Assembly: GCA_005882715.1 (NCBI GenBank)
Contig: VBEI01000094.1
Span: 1-56,868 of the forward strand
Length of the DNA: 56,868 bases
DNA from: Chloroflexota bacterium
GTDB taxonomy: Bacteria > Chloroflexota > Dehalococcoidia > SM23-28-2 > RBG-16-64-32
Reading direction: 5' to 3'
In this document: in pieces, positions 1-6,767 of the stretch
How positions within the stretch are numbered: position 1 is the stretch's first letter
Layout: the number at the start of each line of letters is the position of its first letter
Notes under the pieces: model-generated
Seen by the model: only the letters and a program-made list of their open reading frames with translations
Database searches by the model: none
What the model was told of the DNA's origin: nothing
Program-made: the position numbers and the translations under genes

Positions 1-201
1 CATTGCGTGCTGCCCGGCTTCGATGGCGCGAATGGCGGCGAAGAGGGCGTTGCGGGCGGGCGCGTTCGAGTCGTCCGCCAGGTCGCGGCGGCGGTGGTAC
101 GCGTACAGCATGCGGAACTGGTTCTGAGTCGAGCCCTTGTGAGAGCGCGGGATGTGCGAGAGCTCTTCGTCGATCAGGCGAGTCATGACGGCAGCTTTCA
201 T
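1..201 (-). CDS. Unknown protein, N-terminal part, cut by window edge
   Basis: Reading the minus strand from an ATG at 201 gives 67 open codons running off the window. The N-terminus begins MKAAVMTRLIDEEL and is charged and apparently soluble; I do not recognise a family. The start lies 3 bases after the stop of the 29-aa membrane ORF, so it is probably the fourth gene of the nrdR operon and under the same NrdR/DnaA-box promoter. A role tied to deoxynucleotide supply or replication is only a guess from position. Confidence 0.6.
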   Translation of the reverse strand, partial: MKAAVMTRLIDEELSHIPRSHKGSTQNQFRMLYAYHRRRDLADDSNAPARNALFAAIRAIEAGQHAM

Positions 202-204
202 TGA

Positions 205-294
205 TTACTGGTCGCTGTCCCGGCCGATGGCCACTCTCCAGGACCAAATGAGCAGGGCGATGAGCGCGATGGTGGCCAGCTCCGCAGGTGTCAT
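205..294 (-). CDS. 29-aa single-span membrane peptide
   Basis: A short minus-strand ORF starts at an ATG sharing ATGA with the nrdR stop (4-base overlap) and ends 3 bases before the next gene. The peptide is MTPAELATIALIALLIWSW followed by a short charged tail, that is one hydrophobic segment of about 15 residues and a polar C-terminus ending RDSDQ. Coupling on both sides supports translation. It is below usual gene-caller length limits and may be missed by standard annotation. Function unknown. Confidence 0.55.
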   Translation of the reverse strand: MTPAELATIALIALLIWSWRVAIGRDSDQ

Positions 295-902
295 TGGGCC
301 CTCCTTTGCTGCTTCTTCTCCGGCTCGGCGTCGGTCTTGGCGCGGGCAGACGCCCGCCCGCCTGGGCGGCGTACGCGCAGGATGCGCGCGGAAGCTGTCT
401 TCGGTGTCAGATCGGGCAGGAGCGCGAGCTGATCGGGCGGAATGTCGGGCCGGCGCCAGCCCGCCTTCAGCGCCTCAAGCTCCTGCTCCAGTTCGTCGAC
501 GTCGGCGAAGGCGCGGTAGACGGAGGCGAAGCGGATGTAGGCGATGTGGTCCAGCGCTTTCAGGCGCTCCATGACCAGCTCGCCGACGACGCTGGACGGC
601 ACCTCTGCGCGGTTCATCGCGAAGACCGCCTGCTCGACCTCATCCGCCAGCGCCTCGACGGCGCCGGACGGGATCGGGCGCTTGTCGCACGCCTTGCGCA
701 TGCCGGCGATCACTTTCACGCGATCAAACGCCTCGCGCCGGCCGTCCTTCTTGATCAGCACAACGCCGCCGAGCTCCACACGCTCGAGCGTGGTGAAACG
801 GCGGCCGCAGGCGAGGCATTCGCGGCGGCGGCGGATGCCGTCTTGTTCCGGGCGGGAATCGGTGACCTTTGTCTCGGCCTGAGCGCAGAAAGGGCAGTTC
901 AT
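291..902 (-). CDS. nrdR: Transcriptional repressor NrdR
   Basis: NrdR senses ATP/dATP and represses ribonucleotide reductase genes. The N-terminus MNCPFC...CLACGRRFTTLERVE is the family's zinc ribbon (two CxxC pairs), followed by the ATP-cone (VLIKKDGRREAFDRVKVIAGMRKAC). At 203 residues it is about 50 longer than the usual 150, with an Arg/Ala/Glu-rich tail ending EKKQQRRAQ. It is the second gene behind a promoter that carries two NrdR boxes, so it is probably autoregulated. The ribonucleotide reductase genes themselves are not in the window. Confidence 0.96.
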   Translation of the reverse strand: MNCPFCAQAETKVTDSRPEQDGIRRRRECLACGRRFTTLERVELGGVVLIKKDGRREAFDRVKVIAGMRKACDKRPIPSGAVEALADEVEQAVFAMNRAEVPSSVVGELVMERLKALDHIAYIRFASVYRAFADVDELEQELEALKAGWRRPDIPPDQLALLPDLTPKTASARILRVRRPGGRASARAKTDAEPEKKQQRRAQ

Positions 903-909
903 GTGCGGC

Positions 910-1095
910 CTAGGGAATCTCGACCTGCCGCGCGGGCATGCTGACTGTGCGCTCGGGTACGTTCAAAGTCCGGCTGGGTAAGCTAACGGTTCGTCCGCGC
1001 AGACTAAAGGTTCGGCTGGGGATGTGCACCGTGCGGCTCGGGATCCTTACGTCTCGCGCTGGCAGATACTTGGTCCGCTTGAGTTTGTTTGGCAT
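910..1095 (-). CDS. Heptapeptide-repeat small protein (unknown)
   Basis: This 61-residue protein follows a basic N-terminus (MPNKLKRTKY) with about seven and a half tandem heptapeptides of the form hydrophobic-x-hydrophobic-Pro-Ser/Ala-Arg-Thr, for example VRIPSRT, VHIPSRT, VSLPSRT and LNVPERT. The repeat also shows as a 21-bp DNA period. I chose the ATG at 1095 because a GAGGGG Shine-Dalgarno lies about 9 bases upstream; an upstream in-frame start at 1179 would overlap the promoter -35. It is the first gene of the nrdR operon, ending 7 bases before nrdR. The regular Arg spacing could suit nucleic acid or nucleotide binding, which is inference. No family recognised. Confidence 0.65.
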   Translation of the reverse strand: MPNKLKRTKYLPARDVRIPSRTVHIPSRTFSLRGRTVSLPSRTLNVPERTVSMPARQVEIP

Positions 1096-1150
1096 TTTCG
1101 TAGCCCCTCGCGCCACCTGTTGAACCCCCACTCTCAGCGGCGCAAGACGA

Positions 1151-1179
1151 ACATTAGCACTATATATTGTAGTTGTCAA
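1151..1179 (-). promoter_or_regulatory. Promoter of the nrdR operon
   Basis: On the minus strand, TTGACA (1174-1179) and TAATGT (1151-1156) are separated by exactly 17 bases. Transcription would start near 1144, giving a leader of about 50 bases before the ATG at 1095. The first NrdR box fills the spacer between the two elements. Confidence 0.75.
1157..1172. promoter_or_regulatory. NrdR box 1
   Basis: GCACTATATATTGTAG matches the NrdR consensus acaCwAtATaTwGtgt at about 13 of 16 positions, with the core CTATATATTG. It occupies the promoter spacer, where bound NrdR would block RNA polymerase. Confidence 0.8.
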
Positions 1180-1187
1180 GCCGTCAC

Positions 1188-1203
1188 GAGCTACATTTTG
1201 TGG
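1188..1203. promoter_or_regulatory. NrdR box 2
   Basis: The core CTACATTTTG (1191-1200) matches 8 of 10 positions of box 1 and is spaced 31 bp from it, about three helical turns. This is the usual arrangement of paired NrdR boxes. The match to consensus is weaker than box 1; the spacing is the main support. Confidence 0.65.
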
Positions 1204-1212
1204 TTATCCACA
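1204..1212 (+). promoter_or_regulatory. DnaA box
   Basis: TTATCCACA is a perfect consensus DnaA box directly abutting NrdR box 2, upstream of the minus-strand promoter. In E. coli the nrdAB promoter also combines DnaA and NrdR sites, so cell-cycle input from DnaA-ATP is plausible here. One box alone can occur by chance; context raises the confidence. Confidence 0.7.
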
Positions 1213-1268
1213 TGTGTGGAGAAGCCGTGTTGGCGGATGTTCGGTGCTATGCTCGCTGATGTTGAGAC

Positions 1269-1697
1269 ATGCGCATCGCAATCGACACGAACGTCCTCAT
1301 CGCCGCCCTGACCCGTACCGGCGGCACGAGCGCGCGCATCGCGCAGGCATGGCTTGATGGCCGGCTCGAGGTCGTCGCCTCTCCGGCGACGATCCGCGAA
1401 GCGGAGCTCGTCCTCGGTGGCGGCTGGCTGGCGCGAATGGTGTCGCCGGAATCGATCGAGTCGCTGCTAGATGCGCTCCAGACGCGAAGCGTGCTGATCG
1501 AGCGACCGCCACAGGTCCTGGATCTACGTTTGAAGGACGCCGGTGATCTACGGCTGGTGGAAGCGGCTGTCTCCGGTGGCGCGCGTTACATCGTGACGAC
1601 AGACCGGGAGTTCCTGCGTGCGCGCGGCTATGCGGGTGTTGAGTTCGTCACGCCCGCGGAGTTCGAACGCCTTCTCCGGGAAGCTGACATTGAGTGA
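1269..1697 (+). CDS. PIN-domain protein (putative ribonuclease)
   Basis: This 142-residue protein has the PIN signature: MRIAIDTNVLIAAL at the N-terminus, the conserved acidic region EAELVLGG, a middle DAGDLRLVEAAV helix and the late acidic motif TTDREF. PIN domains are Mg-dependent RNases and are often VapC-type toxins. No antitoxin gene is visible next to it, so it may be a solitary PIN protein of the COG1569 kind. It is divergent from the nrdR operon and shares its upstream region. Confidence 0.85.
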   Translation: MRIAIDTNVLIAALTRTGGTSARIAQAWLDGRLEVVASPATIREAELVLGGGWLARMVSPESIESLLDALQTRSVLIERPPQVLDLRLKDAGDLRLVEAAVSGGARYIVTTDREFLRARGYAGVEFVTPAEFERLLREADIE

Positions 1698-1935
1698 TAG
1701 AAGATTGCAAGCCGCCTAGCCCAGAGACCCGTAGCGGTTCGAACTCGGCACTCCGGAACATGCAACCAAAATACTGTGGCTTTACGGCTTTCGATGAGTA
1801 GGAGTGCTGTCTGGATGGTTCGTCGCCTGCGCGGGCAAGTCAGGATCTTCGGCGTGGATTACAATGACCGGCGCATGCCGTGTCCGGTGAATCGATAGGT
1901 AAGGGATTGGCTAAGCATCATAGAGGAGGTCTGAT

Positions 1936-2100
1936 ATGTGCATTAGCTGCGGTTGCGACGAGCCTGAGGCCAACCACGGCAACCCCAAACACATCACTCT
2001 GCAGCAGCTGAAGGACGCTGCTGAGGCGGCCGAAGTGGACATGACCCAGCTCGTGAAGAACATCGACCAGGGTCTCAAGAGGTACGGAGGCGCCAAGTAA
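1936..2100 (+). CDS. 54-aa Cys-rich small protein
   Basis: An ATG 6 bases after a strong AGGAGGT site opens a 54-residue ORF starting MCISCGCDEPEANHG. The clustered CxxCxC plus a His could hold a metal; the rest is a predicted amphipathic helical segment (LQQLKDAAEAAEVDMTQLVKNI) ending KRYGGAK. Conserved small proteins with this CISCGC-type start exist in other bacteria, but I cannot name a function. The 238-base gap upstream (1698-1935) shows no other gene. Confidence 0.7.
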   Translation: MCISCGCDEPEANHGNPKHITLQQLKDAAEAAEVDMTQLVKNIDQGLKRYGGAK

Positions 2101-2195
2101 GACGCGGCTCTCTAGCGAGTCCCCGAACTCAATCAATCAACCCGGCGCCGCCGTCCGGGTTTTCACACTCGGCCGGCTGTTGTAGGAGGTCAGCC

Positions 2196-2702
2196 ATGAC
2201 GACCGGAAGCATCTGGAGTCAGAGGCCAGTTGTGGCAGGCCGCTGGACGTTAAAGGATGTCGTCCAGGGGAAGCCGTTCGGCCACCCCAGCCATCCACCG
2301 TTCGTGCACTTTCCCTCGGCGCTGCTGCCCGCCGCGTTGATCTTCGATGTCGCCTCGAGGCTCGATGCCGATCTTACGTTGACGCGCGCCGCCTTCTACG
2401 ACATCGTGCTCGGGCTTGTGGTCGCCGTTTTCGCGGCGACCACCGGCTTGGTGGACTACCTGCCGATGGTCGGCGGATCGCGCAAGAAGATCATTGGTAC
2501 GCGGCATTTGATCGCGCAGGTCTGCGCACTCGGCCTCTTCGCGGCCAGCCTGCTCCTGCGCACGTTCGACTTTGACGCCACACAAACGCCGCCCGCGCCA
2601 ATGCTGCTGGCTGCCGGCGGAGCTGTCGTGCTGACAATCGGCAACTATTTTGGAGGCACGCTGGTCTATCGCCAGGGAATGCGGGTGAGCGTCGACCTAT
2701 AA
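2196..2702 (+). CDS. DUF2231 family membrane protein
   Basis: A 168-residue integral membrane protein preceded by a good GTAGGAGGT site. It has the family's HPxxVHFPSALLPAALIFD motif near residue 30, then about four hydrophobic segments (around residues 42-58, 67-87, 103-121 and 137-155). The DUF2231 family is of unknown function and is sometimes found near redox or heme-related genes. It ends just before the PPOX-like gene, probably the same transcript. Confidence 0.85.
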   Translation: MTTGSIWSQRPVVAGRWTLKDVVQGKPFGHPSHPPFVHFPSALLPAALIFDVASRLDADLTLTRAAFYDIVLGLVVAVFAATTGLVDYLPMVGGSRKKIIGTRHLIAQVCALGLFAASLLLRTFDFDATQTPPAPMLLAAGGAVVLTIGNYFGGTLVYRQGMRVSVDL

Positions 2703-2724
2703 TATGCCGTCGAAGGAACCAGCC

Positions 2725-3117
2725 ATGACTTCGCGAGAGAAGCTGCTCGAACCGTTCGTCCGCCGGAGGGCCGCTCTGCTCACGACCTACCGTCGCGACG
2801 GTACGCCCGTTGGTACGGCCGTCAACATCGCAGTCGACGGAGATCGTGCGTTTGTCCGCACACCGCACAGGACGGGGAAGGTCAAACGTCTCCGTAATAA
2901 TCCAAATGTCCAGATAGCGCCGTGTACGTATCTAGGCAAGCCGACAGGTCCCGCTTTCAGCGCGCAGGTGAGGTTGCTGTCCGGAGACGAGGCAAAGCAC
3001 GCCTCCAGGGCGCTCGTTCGAAAGTACCGTATTCTACAAGGCGTCCTCGTTCCACTTGCGCATCGGCTGACGCGCTCGAGGACGATGCACTACGAAGTGG
3101 TGCCGGTGGAGTCATAA
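2725..3117 (+). CDS. PPOX-class F420/FMN-dependent oxidoreductase
   Basis: A 130-residue split-barrel flavin/F420-binding protein. Visible family features are the early LLTTYRRDGTPVGTAVNIAVDGDRAFVRTP strands and the HRTGKVKRLRNNPNVQIAPC segment, typical of pyridoxamine-oxidase-like F420-dependent reductases. Substrate unknown. I prefer the ATG at 2725, which has an AAGGA site upstream, over the ATG at 2704 that directly follows the DUF2231 stop. Confidence 0.85.
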   Translation: MTSREKLLEPFVRRRAALLTTYRRDGTPVGTAVNIAVDGDRAFVRTPHRTGKVKRLRNNPNVQIAPCTYLGKPTGPAFSAQVRLLSGDEAKHASRALVRKYRILQGVLVPLAHRLTRSRTMHYEVVPVES

Positions 3118-3288
3118 CCGGCCAGCCTCCGGTTGTAGGTCTGCCGCATTCAGCCCAGAGCGTGAGTTTGGATTGTCCGTTCCCGCGGGGGCTGGTTGTT
3201 ATGAATTTGTAATCCGAGGCGGTACCAGGGAATGTTTTGTGTTCGTTTGGGATATTTAGATAACAATCGGAACAAGAAGGAGGGACCG

Positions 3289-3813
3289 ATGAAGCGGCAC
3301 CAGTTTGTTGCGCTCGTCCCCATTGCTGTCTCTGTGGGACTTCTCGCGCTGGCCGTCGCCTGTGGAAGTAGCGAAGATAAGTCGACAGCCACCCTTTCGC
3401 CCTGTGCAACGTCTACGAAGTCCGCAGCCAGCCCGACGAGCACGGCAGCGCGCAGCGGCGCAGCGACCTCGCCGGCGGCGAGCGGAAGCCCGCGTACCGG
3501 ATCGGCAACTTCGCCGGCGGCCAGCAGCCCGGCAGCGCGCGCAGCAACAAGCGCCCCGGCCAGCGGCAGCGCGGCCGCGAGCGGCAGCAGCCCAGCGCGG
3601 AGCGGCTCGCCGAGCGCTGCTGCCAGTGGCTCGCCTGCCGGTACTACTCGGGCGGCGACGGCGACACCGTGCGCTTCGGCGGCGGCGACTGGCGCCGCGA
3701 GCGGATCACCGCGCACGACCGGAGGGACGTCCTCGCCGCGCGCGAGCGGAGCGGCGACGAGTCCTGCCGGCGCAACGAGTCCGGCGGCGCGAAGCCCAAG
3801 CCCGACCAGATAA
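3289..3813 (+). CDS. Low-complexity Ala/Ser/Gly-rich lipoprotein
   Basis: The 174-residue ORF starts after a strong AAGGAGGG site. A lipoprotein-type signal peptide (MKRHQFVALVPIAVSVGLLALAV, then Ala-Cys) places Cys25 at the cleavage site. The rest is almost only Ala, Ser, Gly, Pro, Thr and Arg with drifting repeats such as SGSPRTGSATSPAAS. This suggests an unstructured, possibly glycosylated, surface stalk. The extreme composition makes all frames open here; the signal peptide and ribosome site favour this frame. Confidence 0.6.
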   Translation: MKRHQFVALVPIAVSVGLLALAVACGSSEDKSTATLSPCATSTKSAASPTSTAARSGAATSPAASGSPRTGSATSPAASSPAARAATSAPASGSAAASGSSPARSGSPSAAASGSPAGTTRAATATPCASAAATGAASGSPRTTGGTSSPRASGAATSPAGATSPAARSPSPTR

Positions 3814-3840
3814 CCGCTAACCGTTAATCGAGAAAGAGGC

Positions 3841-3882
3841 ACGCCGCCGGGCTTTCTGGGAGGCCAGCAAGCTCGGCGGCGT
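3841..3882. terminator. Hairpin between convergent lipoprotein gene and ftsZ
   Basis: Perfect 9-bp inverted repeat ACGCCGCCG (3841-3849) and CGGCGGCGT (3874-3882) with a 24-base loop, between two convergent genes. It lacks a clear T tract, so a terminator or mRNA-stabilising role is tentative. Confidence 0.4.
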
Positions 3883-3963
3883 CGGTTGTCACTTGCCGCA
3901 GGGTCGATCAGGTTCTATTTACGTCGCTCTGTCCCGCTTCCTTTCGTAAAAGGAGGCAATCAG

Positions 3964-5085
3964 TTAGCGGACCGATACGGGTCTGCGAAGAAACGTGGGC
4001 AGGTCCATATCGTCCTGGTTCTGCGCCGCCTCCTCTCTTATCCGCCGGAACTCTTCGTCCTCGGCCTGTGAGGCGTACCGCTCGCGTCCGTCGAAACCGG
4101 TGGCGATCAGCGTGATCTTCACTTCTTCGCCCAGCTCGGCGTCGGTCGAGGTCCCAAAGATGATCTCGGCTTCCGGATCCACGACCTCAGCGATGACCTG
4201 GGCCGCCATGTTGAGCTCGTGAAGGCCCATCGTTCCCGAGCTTGACACGTTGAAGAGCACGCCGCGCGCCCCGTGGATGTTCACGTCGAGCAGGGGGCTC
4301 GCTATGGCGGCCTGCGCAGCTTCGACGGCGCGGTTCTCGCCCTCGGCCCGGCCGATCGCCATCAATGCGGGACCGGCGTCGGACATGATGCGCCGGACGT
4401 CTGCGAAGTCGAGGTTGATGTCGCCGGGAGTCGTGATCACATCGGCGATGCCCTGGATTCCTTGCCGAAGCACGTCGTCCGCCATTGTGAACGCCTGGCT
4501 GACTGTCGCCTTCTGGTCACAGACCGCGAGGAGACGGTCATTTGGTATGACGATCAGCGTATCGACCTCCTCTGCGAGCTGTCCGATCCCTTGCTCCGCC
4601 TGCTGACGCCGCTTGGCGCCTTCGAACCCGAACGGTCGCGTCACCACTGCAACCGTCAGCGCACCGATATCCTTCGCCACGCCGGCGACGAGCGGCGCGC
4701 CGCCGGTGCCGGTTCCCCCGCCCATGCCGGCGGTGATGAACACCATGTCGGCGCCCTTGAGAGCGTCCTTGAGCTCCTCTCGCGACTCCTCGGCAGCAGC
4801 GCGCCCGCGGTCCGGGTCTCCGCCGACGCCGAGGCCGCGAGAGATCCTGTCGCCGATGCGAATGCGCGTCTCGGCGTCGCAGCGCATGAGGGCCTGGGCG
4901 TCCGTGTTGACGCCCACGAACTCCACGCCGGCGATGCTCGCCTGCACCATGCGGTTGACGGCATTGCAGCCGCCCCCTCCAACGCCGACCACTTTGATCG
5001 GCGGAAGGCCGTCTAGTTGAGCGCGTCGAGTCACCTCAACTCCTCCTTCCGTGTTGTCTTGTTCCAGCGCTTCGAATAGCTCCAT
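3964..5085 (-). CDS. ftsZ: Cell division protein FtsZ
   Basis: Tubulin-like GTPase that forms the division ring. The 373-residue protein has the N-terminal nucleotide fold (KVVGVGGGGCNAVNRM), the tubulin signature GGGTGTG at residues 122-128 and the synergy-loop motif NLDFADVRRIM. The C-terminal peptide DMDLPTFLRRPVSVR is the FtsA-binding tail, and the linker before it is short. The ATG at 5085 follows an AGGAGGG site. It is the last gene of the division/cell wall cluster, separated from ftsA by a 415-base repeat-rich gap. Confidence 0.98.
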   Translation of the reverse strand: MELFEALEQDNTEGGVEVTRRAQLDGLPPIKVVGVGGGGCNAVNRMVQASIAGVEFVGVNTDAQALMRCDAETRIRIGDRISRGLGVGGDPDRGRAAAEESREELKDALKGADMVFITAGMGGGTGTGGAPLVAGVAKDIGALTVAVVTRPFGFEGAKRRQQAEQGIGQLAEEVDTLIVIPNDRLLAVCDQKATVSQAFTMADDVLRQGIQGIADVITTPGDINLDFADVRRIMSDAGPALMAIGRAEGENRAVEAAQAAIASPLLDVNIHGARGVLFNVSSSGTMGLHELNMAAQVIAEVVDPEAEIIFGTSTDAELGEEVKITLIATGFDGRERYASQAEDEEFRRIREEAAQNQDDMDLPTFLRRPVSVR

Positions 5086-5166
5086 GTACCCTCCTTAGAA
5101 TTGGACTGGTGGATTCTCAAAGGCTCTTCAATTCCCCGCCCCGCCCCACCCCCGAGAGGGAAGGGA

Positions 5167-5345
5167 GGGGGACACCCCCACACCCCCGGCCTGGCGGCGC
5201 CCGAATTGGGCTCGCTGCGCTGGCGCGAAGGTGGAAACTGGGGGACAATCCTCAGGCCCGCTGACCTGGTGGCGCCTGGAATTGGGCTCCTTGAGCCTGT
5301 GCGAAGATGGAAGCGAGGGGAACTTCCCCACACGTCTGGCCTTCG
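5167..5345. repeat. Degenerate ~75-bp tandem repeat, about 2.4 units
   Basis: Units start at 5167, 5240 and 5317, each with GGGG(G)AC. The first two share CCTGGxGGCGCC, then AATTGGGCTC, GCGAAG and TGGAA in the same order, roughly 75-80% alike by eye; the third is partial. No ORF is supported here. The repeat sits in the ftsA-ftsZ gap, where the cluster is otherwise packed. Confidence 0.7.
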
Positions 5346-5427
5346 TTCCTCCCCTCAACGCCCCGCCCAGTCAGTACCCGCTCTGGCTGCGTCGTGCATG
5401 CTGTTTTTGAGCCGGGCCTCTCTCTCT

Positions 5428-5497
5428 CTGACTTCCAATCTCTGACCTCTTAACTCTAACTTCCTTACTCCTAGCTCCTGGCTCTGGGTCCTACCTC
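5428..5497. repeat. Degenerate heptanucleotide repeat tract, about 10 units
   Basis: The pyrimidine-rich sequence keeps a 7-base period: CTGACTT, CCAATCT, CTGACCT, CTTAACT, CTAACTT, CCTTACT, CCTAGCT, CCTGGCT and so on. It ends 3 bases before the ftsA stop. Similar units recur at 21336-21377 and 28031-28058. Confidence 0.75.
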
Positions 5498-5500
5498 GTT

Positions 5501-6751
5501 CTACTTCGGGATCAGCGTCTTCAGCCACTTGCGCGCGGCCTCCATGGCGCCGTGGAGTTCCAGGGCGGGCAGGTGCAGCGGGCGCTTCGGCGGGTGTCCG
5601 TTCTCGCCGCCCTCCGCTTTCGCCCAGTGCAGTAGACCAACGCTTGTGGCGTAGGCCGGGTGGTTCAGCGAATCGGCGAGGCCGTGCACGCCGCGCGGGA
5701 CACCGGTACGCACGGGCAGCCGGAGGACCATCTCGGATAGCTCGCAGATCCCGGGAAGGCTCGCCGTCCCGCCGCTGAGGACAAGGCCGGCGGCCACCAT
5801 TTCGTCAAAGCCGGCGCGCTTTACGTCGATGTAAATCATCTCGAGGATCTCCTCGACGCGCGCCTGGAGGATCTCGGCGACGCGCCTTCGCGGCACCTCC
5901 TTCATCCGCTGGCCGCCGAACGCTTCTAGCTCAACCGTCTCTTCGGCGTCGATCTGGCTGGGCAACGCCGAGCCGTCTGTGACCTTGAGCTCCTCGACCT
6001 GCGAGAAGGGCGCCCTGAGACCCGCGACGAGGTCGTGGGTCAAGTGATATCCGCCGACGGGGAGCACGCAGGTATGGAACACCGTGCCATCCACAAAGAC
6101 GGCGATATTCGTCGTTCCCCCTCCGATATCGGCGAGGATGACGCCCTGCTCCTTCTCCTCGTCCTCGAGAACGGCTTCCGCGGCCGCAAGAGGCGCAAAG
6201 ACCAGCTCCTCGACCTGTACTCCGGCGCCCTCCACGCATTGGGTGAGGTTTTGGATGGCGGTCACGGACCCTGTCACGATGTGGGTGTCCATATCCAGCC
6301 GCTGGCCGAACATGCCGACAGGATCGCTGACGTGCTCTTGCCCGTCCACGATGAAGAATCGCGATATGTTGTGCAGTACCTCGCGGTTGGTCGGGAGGCT
6401 GAGCGACTTGGCGCCCTCCATCGCCCGATCGATGTCTTCCTCGGTGATCGGGCGCTGCTTGCCGGGAATCGTGCTGATGCCGCGGTTGTTAAGCGATGTC
6501 GTGTGGTTGCCGCCGATGCTCACGTGAGCCGACATAATGCGGCTGCCGCTCGACCGCTCAGCGCGCTCTACTGAGCTGCTAATAGCATCGGTGGCCTTCT
6601 GGATGTCGTCGACCATTCCCTTCTTCACACCCTGCGAAGGCGTGATTCCAACGCCGAGGACACGCAAGTCATCATCGGGAGTGACCTCGGCCACCAAGGT
6701 GCAGATCTTACTGCTCCCTACATCTATGCCGGCGAGTATATTGTCTCTCAA
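5501..6751 (-). CDS. ftsA: Cell division protein FtsA
   Basis: Actin-like ATPase that anchors FtsZ to the membrane. The 416-residue protein begins NILAGIDVGSSKICTLVAEV (phosphate 1 motif), contains DIGGGTTNIAVF (phosphate 2) and the late adenosine-site region GLVLSGGTASLPGI. It ends with an amphipathic helix (MEAARKWLKTLIPK) suited to membrane binding. The start is TTG at 6751, about 8 bases after AGGAGG. It follows ftsQ by 16 bases. Confidence 0.97.
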   Translation of the reverse strand: MRDNILAGIDVGSSKICTLVAEVTPDDDLRVLGVGITPSQGVKKGMVDDIQKATDAISSSVERAERSSGSRIMSAHVSIGGNHTTSLNNRGISTIPGKQRPITEEDIDRAMEGAKSLSLPTNREVLHNISRFFIVDGQEHVSDPVGMFGQRLDMDTHIVTGSVTAIQNLTQCVEGAGVQVEELVFAPLAAAEAVLEDEEKEQGVILADIGGGTTNIAVFVDGTVFHTCVLPVGGYHLTHDLVAGLRAPFSQVEELKVTDGSALPSQIDAEETVELEAFGGQRMKEVPRRRVAEILQARVEEILEMIYIDVKRAGFDEMVAAGLVLSGGTASLPGICELSEMVLRLPVRTGVPRGVHGLADSLNHPAYATSVGLLHWAKAEGGENGHPPKRPLHLPALELHGAMEAARKWLKTLIPK

Positions 6752-6767
6752 CGCCGAACCTCCTGTC

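Noticed and set aside
1725..1760. GGTTCGAAC resembling a tRNA T-arm
   Set aside because: Flanking bases do not form a T-stem or acceptor stem; no cloverleaf.
3150..3842. 230-residue minus-strand frame opposite the lipoprotein
   Set aside because: Mirror of the GC-rich low-complexity region; lacks a ribosome site and signal, while the plus-strand frame has both.
4273..5016. 247-residue open frame antisense to ftsZ
   Set aside because: Fully inside ftsZ on the opposite strand with His/Arg-rich low-quality sequence; a GC artefact.
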